Source: Paenarthrobacter nitroguajacolicus
Lineage (GTDB): Bacteria > Actinomycetota > Actinomycetes > Actinomycetales > Micrococcaceae
Direction: 5' to 3'
DNA: 64,000 nucleotides
NCBI RefSeq assembly: GCF_007786235.1
Contig: NZ_VNFK01000022.1
Location: forward strand, 1-64,000
In this document: positions 15,700 to 26,407 of the stretch, piece after piece
Numbering within the stretch: position 1 is the first letter of the stretch
Layout: every line of letters starts with the position of its first letter
Notes under the pieces: model-generated
What the model was told of the DNA's origin: nothing
Seen by the model: only the letters and a program-made list of their open reading frames with translations
Databases searched by the model: none
Position numbers and translations under genes: made by a program

Positions 15700-17204
15700 A
15701 CATCAAGAAGAAATCCCGCCCTGCGAATACCACCTCTTCGCAGACGAACAAGCCGGAACGCCCCGAGGACAAGCGCCTGTCAATTGGCAGCACCTTCGCC
15801 TACGGCTTCCAGCACGTCCTCACCATGTACGGCGGAATCATTGCACCCCCGCTGATTATCGGCGCAGCAGCCGGCATGTCCTCGCAGGACATCGGTCTCC
15901 TCATCGCCGCCTGTTTGTTCGTTGGCGGCCTGGCCACCATCCTGCAGACCGTGGGCATTCCATTCTTTGGCTCGCAGTTGCCGTTGGTCCAGGGCGTTTC
16001 CTTCGCCGGTGTTTCCACCATGGTGGCGATCGTCCAAGGTGGCGGCGGCATCCAGGCGGTGTTCGGCTCAGTCATTGTGGCCTCGCTGATTGGCCTGGCG
16101 ATCACTCCCCTGTTCTCCAAGATCATCAAGTTCTTCCCGCCGGTGGTCACCGGCACCGTGATCACCACCATCGGCCTGACGCTGATGCCAGTGGCTGCAA
16201 ACTGGGCCATGGGTGGCAACGCCAAGGCTGACAACTACGGCAGCATGGCCAACATCGGCCTTGCAGCAGCAACCATGGGCGTCGTGCTCCTCCTGAGCAA
16301 GGTTGGCAACGCTGCCATCTCCCGGCTCTCGATCCTGCTGGCCATGGTCATCGGCACCATCATCGCGCTGGTGGCCGGCATGGCTGACTTCTCCAAGGTT
16401 GGCCAAGGCGACATCGTCGCTTTCCCCACTCCCTTCGCGTTCGGCGCACCGACCTTTGAAATCGCCGCGATCATCTCCATGCTCATCGTCATCCTGGTGA
16501 CCCTGACCGAGACATCCGCCGACATCATCGCAGTGGGCGAAATCGTAGACACCAAGGTTGACTCCCGCCGCATCGGCGACGGCCTCCGCGCAGACATGCT
16601 TTCCAGCGCCATTTCCCCGCTGTTCAACTCCTTCACCCAGAGCGCCTTCGCCCAGAACGTTGGCCTTGTGGCCATCACGGGCATCAAGAGCCGCTTCGTA
16701 GTCAGCGCCGGCGGCCTCATCCTGGTGATCCTCGGACTCCTGCCGATCCTGGGCCGTGTTGTCGCAGCGGTTCCGACTCCCGTCCTGGGCGGTGCCGGCG
16801 TCGTGCTTTTCGGTACGGTGGCAGCCAGCGGTATCCGCACCCTGGCCAAGGTCGAGTACAAGAACAACATGAACCTGATCATCGTGGCGGCATCGATCGG
16901 CTTCGGTATGATCCCCATCGCCGCCCCGAAGTTCTACGACCAGTTCCCGTCCTGGTTCGCCACGATCTTCCACTCCGGCATCAGCTCGGCGGCCGTCATG
17001 GCCATCCTGCTGAACATCCTCTTCAACCACTTCAAGGCCGGCAACTCCGACAACCAGTCGGTATTCGTCGCAGGCACTGACCGGATCGTCAGCGAAGAGG
17101 ACATCAAGTGCTTGAGCGAAGGCGACCGCTTCGAGAACGGCAAGCTGATCGACGCCGATGGCAAGGAAGTCCCGCTCAAAACGTCCAGCGCGTCTGAGCA
17201 CTAG
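15696..17204 (+). CDS. NCS2 family urate/xanthine permease
   Basis: This 502-residue membrane protein belongs to the nucleobase:cation symporter-2 family, uric acid/xanthine branch. The signature QSAFAQNVGLVAITGIKSRFV matches the NCS2 Q-N-x-G-x4-T motif of urate and xanthine carriers. YGFQHVLTMYGGIIAPPLIIG at the first membrane segment and SFAGVSTMVAI are also typical. A hydrophilic N-terminal tail of about 25 residues and a polar C-terminal tail of about 50 residues frame roughly 14 membrane segments. Its place directly after uricase supports urate as substrate. Confidence 0.85.
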   Translation: MNIKKKSRPANTTSSQTNKPERPEDKRLSIGSTFAYGFQHVLTMYGGIIAPPLIIGAAAGMSSQDIGLLIAACLFVGGLATILQTVGIPFFGSQLPLVQGVSFAGVSTMVAIVQGGGGIQAVFGSVIVASLIGLAITPLFSKIIKFFPPVVTGTVITTIGLTLMPVAANWAMGGNAKADNYGSMANIGLAAATMGVVLLLSKVGNAAISRLSILLAMVIGTIIALVAGMADFSKVGQGDIVAFPTPFAFGAPTFEIAAIISMLIVILVTLTETSADIIAVGEIVDTKVDSRRIGDGLRADMLSSAISPLFNSFTQSAFAQNVGLVAITGIKSRFVVSAGGLILVILGLLPILGRVVAAVPTPVLGGAGVVLFGTVAASGIRTLAKVEYKNNMNLIIVAASIGFGMIPIAAPKFYDQFPSWFATIFHSGISSAAVMAILLNILFNHFKAGNSDNQSVFVAGTDRIVSEEDIKCLSEGDRFENGKLIDADGKEVPLKTSSASEH

Positions 17205-17222
17205 CACCCTTCCGCAGATGAC

Positions 17223-17257
17223 AGGCGGCAGTGTTTCCTTGGGGGACACTGCCGCCT
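17223..17257 (+). terminator. Terminator of the urate permease transcript
   Basis: A perfect 12-bp stem AGGCGGCAGTGT (17223-17234) pairs with 17246-17257 and is followed by TTCG. The arm shares GGCGGCAGTGT with the aceE terminator. Confidence 0.75.
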
Positions 17258-17357
17258 TTCGTCGTCTTGCGTGAATGTACGACGGCGGCCGTCGCCGCTG
17301 AAGGAAACTCACCTTCGCCGCGGTACACCTTGGGGAAGCGCACCGTTGAATCAGGCC

Positions 17358-17512
17358 ATGACTGAACAGGAATCCCGCTTCCGTTCCCTTACTTTCGCGA
17401 AGGGTCCGACGCCGGACTGCCGACGTTTGCCTGGCCGTCCCTTCCAGTGGGCGCCACGACGGACACCTTCACCGCCACGGAGCAGTCCGGCGAGGCTCTA
17501 ACCCGCGCCGAA
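17358..17512 (+). pseudogene. Possible frameshifted gene fragment
   Basis: ATG 17358 opens MTEQESRFRSLTFA. Near 17400 the protein-like reading moves to another frame: GSDAGLPTFAWPSLPVGATT, then DTFTATEQSGEALTRAE, where third positions become GC-rich. One indel would join them. I cannot name a family, and the fragment could be chance. Confidence 0.25.
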
Positions 17513-17521
17513 ATGACAAAA

Positions 17522-17552
17522 GATGGCAATGTTTCTGGGAAACATTGCCATC
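17522..17552 (-). terminator. Terminator of the IclR regulator gene
   Basis: A perfect 14-bp stem (17522-17535 against 17539-17552) with a 3-nt loop lies 17 nt beyond the minus-strand stop at 17569. Confidence 0.8.
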
Positions 17553-17568
17553 AAATGCCAGCTCGGCG

Positions 17569-18324
17569 TTAGTTCTGGTTCAGCTCCGCGGAGATCGCCA
17601 TCGCTGCCTCGCGCAACATGGGCACGGCACGGTCGGCGAAGCTCTGGTCCACGCGGGTGATGGGGCCAGAGACTGAAATCGCCGTTGGGGTAGGCGCATT
17701 CGGCACGGCCATGGCGAAGCAGCGGACACCGAGTTCCTGCTCTTCCTCGTCAATGGAGTAGCCACGTTCGCGAATGAGCTTGAGGTCAGCGAGCAGGGAG
17801 TCGATGTCGCCGATGCTCTTGGCCGTGGGAGTGGGCATGCCGGTGCGGGCCACGATGCCGCGGACAACCTCGTCGTCCAGCTGGGCCAGGATGGCTTTGC
17901 CCACGCCGGTATCGTGCGTGTGGGCGCGGCGGCCGACTTCGGTGAACATGCGCATGGAGTGCATGGACGGGACTTGTGCGACGTAGATGACCATGTCGGA
18001 GTCGAGGACGGCCATGTTGGACGTCTCCCCGAGGCGTTCCACGAGGGTCTTCAACTGCGGACGCGCCACGGCACCGAGCTGCTTGCTTGCGCCTTCGCCG
18101 AGCCGGATCAGGCGCGGGCCCAGGGCGTAGCGGCGATTGGGCAGCTGACGGATGTAGCCCAGGGACACCAAGGTCCTCAACAGGCGATGGATGGTGGGCA
18201 AGGGCAGGTCAGTGGATGACGAGAGCTCGCTCAGGGTGACGTCGCCACCCGCATCCGTGATCAGTTCCAGCAGTTCAAAGACGCGCTCAACGGACTGCAC
18301 GCCTCCGGAGGCTTTTTCAGCCAT
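17569..18324 (-). CDS. IclR family transcriptional regulator (AllR-like)
   Basis: This 251-residue protein has the IclR layout. The N-terminal winged helix is SVERVFELLELITDAGGDVTLSELSSSTDLPLPTIHRLLRTLVSLGYI (about residues 11-58). The effector domain follows, with the conserved HTHDTGVGKAILA, RERGYSIDEEEQELGVRCFA and AISVSGPITR segments. IclR proteins with this wording regulate allantoin/glyoxylate genes in other bacteria, with glyoxylate or allantoin as effector. It is divergent from the malic enzyme-malate synthase-allE operon and is the best candidate to bind the TTYCGTNNNnCGRAA sites in this window. Confidence 0.85.
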   Translation of the reverse strand: MAEKASGGVQSVERVFELLELITDAGGDVTLSELSSSTDLPLPTIHRLLRTLVSLGYIRQLPNRRYALGPRLIRLGEGASKQLGAVARPQLKTLVERLGETSNMAVLDSDMVIYVAQVPSMHSMRMFTEVGRRAHTHDTGVGKAILAQLDDEVVRGIVARTGMPTPTAKSIGDIDSLLADLKLIRERGYSIDEEEQELGVRCFAMAVPNAPTPTAISVSGPITRVDQSFADRAVPMLREAAMAISAELNQN

Positions 18325-18451
18325 TCCCTTGTCTCCAATGACTCAGATTCCGACAACTCTTATCCGCATCGTGAAAAGAATTGCTTAGAACACCCAACAT
18401 ACAGCACAGCGCGCACCTGCGCGACGACACCGAACATGACCAAGCAGGGGG

Positions 18452-18480
18452 TTGTGTTTCCACTTTGTAGATAATAATAT
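18452..18480 (+). promoter_or_regulatory. Putative promoter of the malic enzyme operon
   Basis: TTGTGT (18452-18457) and TAATAT (18475-18480) are separated by 17 nt. The predicted start is near 18487, inside operator site 4. This arrangement suits a repressor. Confidence 0.5.
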
Positions 18481-18493
18481 CCATAATACGAAA
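18479..18493. promoter_or_regulatory. Palindromic operator, IclR/AllR-like (site 4)
   Basis: ATCCATAATACGAAA matches the consensus TTYCGTNNNACGRAA with two mismatches, both in the left arm. It overlaps the -10 end and the likely transcription start of the malic enzyme operon, in the region shared with the IclR gene. Confidence 0.5.
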
Positions 18494-18545
18494 ACATTTA
18501 GTTTGGAACGGCGGCCCGGGAACGGGCCTAACAGGAGGAATTTCA

Positions 18546-19946
<1,401 letters not shown>

Positions 19947-19962
19947 AAAAGGACACCGCCAA

Positions 19963-21576
19963 ATGGCTATCACAGTCACTGATCCCCGGCCGATCGATCG
20001 CGCCGAGGAAATCCTCACCCCCAAGGCACTGGCCTTCATCGAGGAACTGCACAAGCGCTTCGCCGGCACCCGCAACGAGCTGCTGGAGGCACGCGGCGTC
20101 AAGCGCCAGAAGGTTGCCGACACCAGCCGCCTGGACTTCCTCCCGGAGACCCAGGAAATTCGCGACGGCGACTGGAAGGTCGCCGAGGCTCCCGCAGCTT
20201 TGCAGGACCGCCGCGTTGAAATGACCGGTCCCGCTACCCCGGCCAAGATGGCCATCAACGCCCTCAACTCCGGCGCCAAAGTGTGGCTGGCGGACCTCGA
20301 AGACGCCAGCACGCCCACGTGGCCCAACGTCATCGACGCCATCCTCAACCTCCGCGACGCCGCCCAGGGAACCCTGAGCTACACCTCCCCCGAAGGCAAG
20401 GAATACCGTCTGCGGACCGACGCTCCGTTGGCTGTGGTTGTTGCCCGCCCGCGAGGCTGGCACATGGAGGAACGGCACCTGCTGATCGACGGCGAACCCG
20501 CCGTGGGTGCGCTGGTGGACTTCGGCCTGCACTTCTTCCACATCGCCAAGCAGTTGCTCCTCAACGGCCACGGCCCGTACTACTACCTGCCCAAGATGGA
20601 GAGCCACCTGGAGGCACGCCTCTGGAACGACGTCTTCGTGTTCGCCCAGGACTTCCTCGGCATCCCGCAGGGCAGCGTCCGCGCCACCGTGCTGATCGAG
20701 ACCATCCCGGCCGCGTTCGAGATGGACGAGATCCTCTACGAACTGCGCGATCACGCCAGCGGTCTGAACGCCGGCCGTTGGGACTACCTCTTCAGCATCA
20801 TCAAGTACTTCCGTGATGCCGGCGAAGAGTTCGTCCTTCCGGACCGCGCCACCGTTGCCATGACGGCACCGTTCATGCGCGCCTACACCGAACTCCTGGT
20901 CAAGACCTGCCACAAGCGCGGCGCCTTCGCCATGGGTGGCATGGCCGCCGTCATCCCCAACCGCAAGCAGCCCGACGTCACTGCCGCTGCCTTCGACAAG
21001 GTCCGCGCCGACAAGACCCGCGAAGCGAACGATGGCTTCGACGGCTCCTGGGTGGCCCACCCGGACCTCGTCCCCACCTGCCGCGAGGTGTTCGACGCCG
21101 TGCTGGGCGACCCTGCCAACGGCGGTAAGAAGAATCAGTTGGACAAGCAGCGCCCCGAGGTAAACGTCACCGCTGAGCAGCTGATCGACGTCGCGTCCGC
21201 CGAAGGCCACGTCACCGAAGCCGGCCTGCGCCTGAACCTGTACGTCGCCGTCGCCTACACGGGCGTGTGGATCTCGGGCAGTGGCGCGGTAGCCATCCAC
21301 AACCTCATGGAAGATGCCGCGACCGCGGAAATCTCCCGCTCGCAGGTGTGGCAGCAGATCCGCAACAAGTCGGTCCTCGCGGACACGGGCAACACCGTGA
21401 CCCGCGAACTGGTCACCCGCATCCTGGGCGAAGAAACCGAGCGCCTGCGCATCGAGTTCGGCGACGAGAACTTCACCAAGTACTACGAGCCGGCGTCCAA
21501 GCTGATCGAGGACATCTGTCTCTCCGACGATTACACGGACTTCCTCACCACGCCCGCGTATGAGCTGGTGGGCTGA
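19963..21576 (+). CDS. aceB: Malate synthase A
   Basis: This 537-residue protein matches malate synthase A: PATPAKMAINALNSGAKVWLADLEDASTP, RPRGWHMEERHLLIDGEP, LPKMESHLEARLWNDVF, ATVLIETIPAAFEMDEILYELRDH, GRWDYLFSIIKYF, KRGAFAMGGMAAVIPNRK and DGSWVAHPDL. It condenses glyoxylate with acetyl-CoA. It lies 16 nt after malic enzyme, without isocitrate lyase nearby, so its role here is disposal of glyoxylate from ureide breakdown rather than the acetate shunt. The next gene starts 1 nt after its stop. Confidence 0.93.
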   Translation: MAITVTDPRPIDRAEEILTPKALAFIEELHKRFAGTRNELLEARGVKRQKVADTSRLDFLPETQEIRDGDWKVAEAPAALQDRRVEMTGPATPAKMAINALNSGAKVWLADLEDASTPTWPNVIDAILNLRDAAQGTLSYTSPEGKEYRLRTDAPLAVVVARPRGWHMEERHLLIDGEPAVGALVDFGLHFFHIAKQLLLNGHGPYYYLPKMESHLEARLWNDVFVFAQDFLGIPQGSVRATVLIETIPAAFEMDEILYELRDHASGLNAGRWDYLFSIIKYFRDAGEEFVLPDRATVAMTAPFMRAYTELLVKTCHKRGAFAMGGMAAVIPNRKQPDVTAAAFDKVRADKTREANDGFDGSWVAHPDLVPTCREVFDAVLGDPANGGKKNQLDKQRPEVNVTAEQLIDVASAEGHVTEAGLRLNLYVAVAYTGVWISGSGAVAIHNLMEDAATAEISRSQVWQQIRNKSVLADTGNTVTRELVTRILGEETERLRIEFGDENFTKYYEPASKLIEDICLSDDYTDFLTTPAYELVG

Positions 21577-21577
21577 G

Positions 21578-22840
21578 ATGGGTTCATTCTCTGCATCAGA
21601 CCTGGCACACATTGAGTCGCAGCTGGAGGCAACGGACCAGTTGCTGGACCGCAGCTACCCCGGCGACGACGGCTCACGCCAGCCCATCCACACCGTCTAC
21701 ATTCCGGCCGACCGCTTCACGCCGGCTCTCGCAGCTGAGTGGGGCGCCCAGGCACTCGCGACGGCGGAAGCCCACGGTGGCCTCGAAAAGCTCGGTCAGC
21801 TGTTGGGCCAGGAACCGCACCTGGCTGCCGCTGTTGCCGAGCGCGTCGCCGCGAAGCTCGCTTCCGAGCCGATCGAGGACCTCCGTCTGGACTTCGAGGA
21901 CGGCTACGGCGACCGCGGCGATGAGGCAGAAGACGCCGACGCCGTTGCTGCCGCCAACGCCGTTGCCGCTGCAGTTGCGGCCGGAACGGCCCCGCCGTTC
22001 ATCGGCATCCGTTTCAAGTGCTTCGAAGCACCCACGCGGGCCCGCGGCCTGAAGACCCTGGACCTGTTCGTCTCCACTCTGGCTGCGGCCGGGGAACTCC
22101 CTGCCGGGCTGATCCTCACGCTGCCCAAGGTCACCACGGTGGCACAGGTGCAGGCCATGGACTTCGCAGTGTCGCGGTTGGAAGAAGTGCACGGACTGCC
22201 CGCAGGCCGGCTCCGCTTCGAGGTGCAGGTGGAAACGCCGCAGCTCATCATCGGTGCCGACGGGACCTCTCCGGTAGCCCAGCTCCCCCACGTTGTTCCG
22301 GGCCGTATCAGCGCCCTGCACTACGGGACCTACGACTACAGCGCCTCGTTGGGAATCTCCGCCGAGTACCAGTCCATGGAGCACCCCGTGGCCGACTTCG
22401 CCAAGGAAGTCATGCAGCTCGCTGTTGCAGGCACGGGAATCCGCCTCTCCGACGGTTCCACCAACATCATCCCCGTCGGTGACGCCGTCGAGGACGCCTG
22501 GAAGCTGCACGGCCGGCTGGTCCGCCGTTCCCTGGAGAACGGCTACTACCAAGGCTGGGATCTCCACGCCGCCCAGCTGCCCAGCCGCTTCTCGGCGTCG
22601 TATGCGTTCTACCGCGAAGGCCTTCCCGCCGCGGCACTGCGCCTCCGCAACTACGTGGAACGCACCGAAGGCGGCGTCATGGACGAGCCCGCCACTGCCC
22701 GCGCGCTTGCCGGCTTCGTCCTCCGCGGCGTCCAATGCGGCGCAGTGGGGACCGACGAGGTCAAGGCGCTTGCCGGCGTCGAACTTTCACAGCTGACCGC
22801 ACTGGCGCACCCGCGGCTCGCGCAACCAACTTCGCACTGA
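21578..22840 (+). CDS. CitE/HpcH-like aldolase-superfamily protein (DUF6986-type), function unknown
   Basis: This 420-residue protein has the PEP/pyruvate TIM-barrel look of HpcH/HpaI and CitE proteins: LRLDFEDGYGDRGDEAED (acidic metal-binding strand), PPFIGIRFKCFEAPTRARGLKTLDLF, LPKVTTVAQVQ, RFEVQVETPQLI (Glu ligand) and RISALHYGTYDYSASLGI. I believe it belongs to the family annotated DUF6986. ATG 21578 is favoured because GGTGGG precedes it; the in-frame ATG 21560 lies inside malate synthase. Sitting between malate synthase and ureidoglycine aminohydrolase, it may act on a glyoxylate- or malyl-type intermediate, but the reaction is unknown. Confidence 0.7.
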   Translation: MGSFSASDLAHIESQLEATDQLLDRSYPGDDGSRQPIHTVYIPADRFTPALAAEWGAQALATAEAHGGLEKLGQLLGQEPHLAAAVAERVAAKLASEPIEDLRLDFEDGYGDRGDEAEDADAVAAANAVAAAVAAGTAPPFIGIRFKCFEAPTRARGLKTLDLFVSTLAAAGELPAGLILTLPKVTTVAQVQAMDFAVSRLEEVHGLPAGRLRFEVQVETPQLIIGADGTSPVAQLPHVVPGRISALHYGTYDYSASLGISAEYQSMEHPVADFAKEVMQLAVAGTGIRLSDGSTNIIPVGDAVEDAWKLHGRLVRRSLENGYYQGWDLHAAQLPSRFSASYAFYREGLPAAALRLRNYVERTEGGVMDEPATARALAGFVLRGVQCGAVGTDEVKALAGVELSQLTALAHPRLAQPTSH

Positions 22841-22854
22841 TAGGAGCATCTCGC

Positions 22855-23667
<813 letters not shown>

Positions 23668-23681
23668 CCGTCTGCTTGCGC

Positions 23682-23730
23682 CGAAATCGCCGGAAAGCTG
23701 CCAGTTCGCTGGAGCTCTCCGGCGATTTCG
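23682..23730 (+). terminator. Terminator of the malic enzyme-allE operon
   Basis: A long hairpin pairs CGAAATCGCCGGA (23682-23694) with its complement (23718-23730). The inner stem has a UUCG-type tip (CCAG-TTCG-CTGG). It begins 15 nt after the allE stop and lies between convergent genes. Confidence 0.75.
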
Positions 23731-23765
23731 CGTTTCTGCGGCGTTTTCGCGTTCCTGCGGCGAAG

Positions 23766-24071
23766 TCAGCGGCGAACTTGGCGGCGGCCGATGGCCAGCC
23801 CGGCGCAGAACGCGAGGACCAGCAGGCCGGCCCCCGTCACGGCCAGCCCCAGTTGCGTTCCTTTGCTCACGAATGAGCCGTTATCCCCCACGAAGACCGT
23901 GTCGCTCAGCGGCGCATAGGCAAAGAAGCCAAAGTCCGTGCTCTGGTTGTTCCACGCCACGATCAGCCCAACGATCACGGCAACCAGGCCCAGCAAAGGC
24001 ACGACGACGACCGCCAGTTTTCGGGCAGGCTGCGGTGAGTGGTGTTCCCCAAGTGCGTTGTGTTCCCCCAT
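23766..24071 (-). CDS. Small two-segment membrane protein
   Basis: This 101-residue protein has membrane segments LAVVVVPLLGLVAVIVGLIVAW (about residues 18-39) and LGLAVTGAGLLVLAFCAGLA (about 75-94), joined by an outer loop of about 35 residues that includes TDFGFFAYAPLSDTVF, with a basic C-terminus. The ATG at 24071 is chosen because upstream frame residues are unlike a signal. I do not recognise the family. It lies convergent to the allE operon. Confidence 0.6.
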   Translation of the reverse strand: MGEHNALGEHHSPQPARKLAVVVVPLLGLVAVIVGLIVAWNNQSTDFGFFAYAPLSDTVFVGDNGSFVSKGTQLGLAVTGAGLLVLAFCAGLAIGRRQVRR

Positions 24072-24081
24072 GCGGCCGAGT

Positions 24082-24390
24082 CTAACCTGCCCGGCCGCCG
24101 GCGATCCTGTACGACTCCTGCAGCAGTTCGTCGAGCTCGTCCACATCGATGCCCTCAAGCCGGATCAGGAGCAGCTTCGGGGACTGGTCGTGATGAGGTG
24201 TCCAGAAATAGGTGTCCGGTTCCATGGCTGCGAGCGCTTCACGTTCATCGGTCTTGACCGTGACAACCCCGTCTTCCCAGATACGTGCCATGAGCGTCTT
24301 GGCGAACCAGGCGGGTTGACCCCAGCTCAAGCGTTCGCTGACACCCGGCATCTCCAGGCAGATGCTCCTGACGTCCTCTTCGGTGGCCAT
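24082..24390 (-). CDS. MmcQ/YjbR family protein
   Basis: The 102-residue protein reads EDVRSICLEMPGVSERLSWGQPAWFAK, RIWEDGVVTVKTD and later YFWTPHHDQSPKLLLIRL, with a C-terminal ELLQESYRIA helix. This is the MmcQ/YjbR fold (CyaY-like, sometimes called DNA-binding). The molecular role is not established. Its stop lies 10 nt upstream of the small membrane protein start, so the two may be co-transcribed. Confidence 0.8.
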   Translation of the reverse strand: MATEEDVRSICLEMPGVSERLSWGQPAWFAKTLMARIWEDGVVTVKTDEREALAAMEPDTYFWTPHHDQSPKLLLIRLEGIDVDELDELLQESYRIAGGRAG

Positions 24391-24492
24391 GGTTCACTGT
24401 GGCATTGGCGCGCCTCCGAGGACAAGACATGCCCGGCAACCCGTGCTTCTGCGTTATCGACCAGAGTCCGCGGTAGCCCCGGCGTCGGAGGT

Positions 24493-25398
24493 CTATTTGC
24501 CCATACCCAGCGTGAGTCCCTCGGTAAGCCGCCGGCCCAGCCACACGTAGATGACCAGCATGGGCAACACCACCATCACCAAGCCGGCGAACAGTCCACC
24601 CCAGTCAGCGCCGGAGTAGGTCTGCTGTTGGACGAACGAAATCAGCGCTACCGGGAGCGTGTACTTCTCAGTGGATTGCAGCAGGGTCAAGGCCAGAAGG
24701 GTCTCGTTCCAGTGCGAGATGACCTGGAGGATGAAGGCGGTGAGGATGCCTCCCTTGGCCAAAGGCAGGGTGATGCGCCAGAACGTTCCGAAGGCCGTGG
24801 TCCCGTCCAGGGCTGCGGCTTCCTCCATTTCCAGGGGGAGGGAACGGAAAAAGGCGGTCAGCAGGAAGACCGTGAACGGCATGGAAACCCCAATGTAGAC
24901 AAGGTTCAATCCGATGATGCTGTCCGTGAGGTACACCTTGTTCAGCATCACGAACAGCGGAATCAGGATGACCTGCGCCGGAATGCCGAGGCCCAGGATG
25001 AAGTAGAGGCTCAGGCTACGGGTGAGCTTGTTGTCCACCCGGCTCAGGTAGTAGGCGCACGGTGCGGCGATGGCGACGGTCAGGACCGACGACACCACTG
25101 TGGTCAGAAGGCTGTTCCACGTGGCCACCGCGAAGTCTCCCACGGTCCAAGCCCGAACGAAGTTGCCGAAGTCCAAGGATGCCGGCACGCCCCACGGGTC
25201 ATCAAGAATGGCCCGCGTATCCCGGAAGGCCTGCGCCACCATCCACACCAGCGCCGCGATACTGATCGCAACCACCAGCCACAGCAACCCCACACCGATG
25301 CCCCGGACTACGCTGCGTTCCCCGCGCAGGGCGGGACTGACGCCGCGGCGTCCCCGCCTGCGGGCGGTCACGGGAGCCAGCAATTTGTATTCGCTCAT
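24493..25398 (-). CDS. Sugar ABC transporter permease (MalG-like)
   Basis: This 301-residue integral membrane protein is a CUT1-type permease. It has six membrane segments and the EAA loop EMEEAAALDGTTAFGTFWRITLPLAKGG, which contacts the ATPase. A basic N-terminal tail (ARRRGRRG) precedes the first segment. The ATG at 25398 has AAAGGAA upstream. It is the third gene of an ABC import operon. No ATPase gene is in the window, as is common for actinobacterial sugar importers that share MsiK. Confidence 0.88.
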   Translation of the reverse strand: MSEYKLLAPVTARRRGRRGVSPALRGERSVVRGIGVGLLWLVVAISIAALVWMVAQAFRDTRAILDDPWGVPASLDFGNFVRAWTVGDFAVATWNSLLTTVVSSVLTVAIAAPCAYYLSRVDNKLTRSLSLYFILGLGIPAQVILIPLFVMLNKVYLTDSIIGLNLVYIGVSMPFTVFLLTAFFRSLPLEMEEAAALDGTTAFGTFWRITLPLAKGGILTAFILQVISHWNETLLALTLLQSTEKYTLPVALISFVQQQTYSGADWGGLFAGLVMVVLPMLVIYVWLGRRLTEGLTLGMGK

Positions 25399-25408
25399 GT
25401 CATTTCCT

Positions 25409-26407
25409 TTAGAACTCGACGGCGTCGCGACGCATGGCGCGGCGCAGCAGGACAACCAGGACGGAGATCAGCGCCAGCGACAACACGGCGGAGGCCGTTG
25501 CGGCTCCATAGGCAGGCGTTGACTGTCCGGAGAAGGCGTTGACGTAGGTGTAGACGGCGGCCGTCCAGCTTTGGGTGGGCGGCACCCCTGCCCCGGAGCT
25601 ACCGCCAAAAACCCACACGATCTCGAAGATCTTCACCGACGAGATGGTCCACAGCACGGCACAGGTGCCGAAGACATCCCAGGTCAGCGGGAGAATGACA
25701 TACCGCAACCTCTGGAATGCGGTTGCTCCTGCCAGGGCGCAGTCCTCGTAGTAGTAGGGCGGAATACGGTCGACGCCGGCCATCAGGATGGTGGTGAAGT
25801 AACCGGTAGTGGTGCAGACCAGGGTGACCATGATGAGCGGGAAGATGTTGTCCTGTGCCAGCCACTTGGGCGGGTCCGTCACCCCAAGGGGCGCAAGGAG
25901 GCTGTTGACCATCCCGCCAGGGTTGAAGATGAAGCCGGCCAGGACACCGAACACGAGCGCGTTGATGAGGTGCGGGAAGAAGATGACGTTACGGACCACC
26001 TTCTTCCCTGCCATGTCCCGGAGGACGAGCGTCATGGCGAAAGCGAGAATGAAGATCGCGGCTCCCACCACGAACAGCAGCAGCAGGGTGTTGCCGAACG
26101 ACGACAGGAACAGCGGGTCCCGGAAGATCCGGCCGTAGTTATCCAGACCCACGAATTTCATGGGTCCGGATCCGGCCCATTTGTGGAGGCTGATCCACAC
26201 TGCACCAAGGGCGGGAACGATGAACAGGACCGTGTACAGGACGAACGCCGGACCCACGAAGGGAACCAGCAGCTTCTTGCGCTGCACATCGATGGAGCTT
26301 CCGGGTTGGCGGCCCTGAGCTGAGGCCTTCCTGGTCACCGGTTTCCGGGAGTCGGGATTCTGCAGTGCCGCTTTGCCGGCGCGGGGTTCCTTCAGGCCGA
26401 CGGACAT
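25409..26407 (-). CDS. Sugar ABC transporter permease (MalF-like)
   Basis: This 332-residue CUT1-type permease begins with a basic tail of about 45 residues. Then come FVGPAFVLYTVLFIVPALGAVWISL and the EAA loop region YYYEDCALAGATAFQRLRYVILPL. It pairs with the downstream MalG-like subunit 10 nt away. Its ATG overlaps the stop of the solute-binding protein as TGATG, an arrangement that links their translation. Confidence 0.88.
   Translation of the reverse strand: MSVGLKEPRAGKAALQNPDSRKPVTRKASAQGRQPGSSIDVQRKKLLVPFVGPAFVLYTVLFIVPALGAVWISLHKWAGSGPMKFVGLDNYGRIFRDPLFLSSFGNTLLLLFVVGAAIFILAFAMTLVLRDMAGKKVVRNVIFFPHLINALVFGVLAGFIFNPGGMVNSLLAPLGVTDPPKWLAQDNIFPLIMVTLVCTTTGYFTTILMAGVDRIPPYYYEDCALAGATAFQRLRYVILPLTWDVFGTCAVLWTISSVKIFEIVWVFGGSSGAGVPPTQSWTAAVYTYVNAFSGQSTPAYGAATASAVLSLALISVLVVLLRRAMRRDAVEF

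Larger units (their letters stand above)
17205..17568. other. Intergenic region between permease and regulator
   Basis: Two terminators bound this 364-nt convergent region (17223-17257 and 17522-17552). Between them lies a possible frameshifted gene fragment, listed separately. Confidence 0.6.

Noticed and set aside
16068..17312. 414-codon minus-strand frame opposite the urate permease
   Set aside because: The composition is His/Asp/Gly-rich, as expected from antisense to a membrane protein. The plus strand carries the NCS2 signature.
24245..24544. Minus-strand frame upstream of the MmcQ gene
   Set aside because: It overlaps the MmcQ gene and the ABC permease end in another frame, with Arg/Gly-rich composition and no motif.
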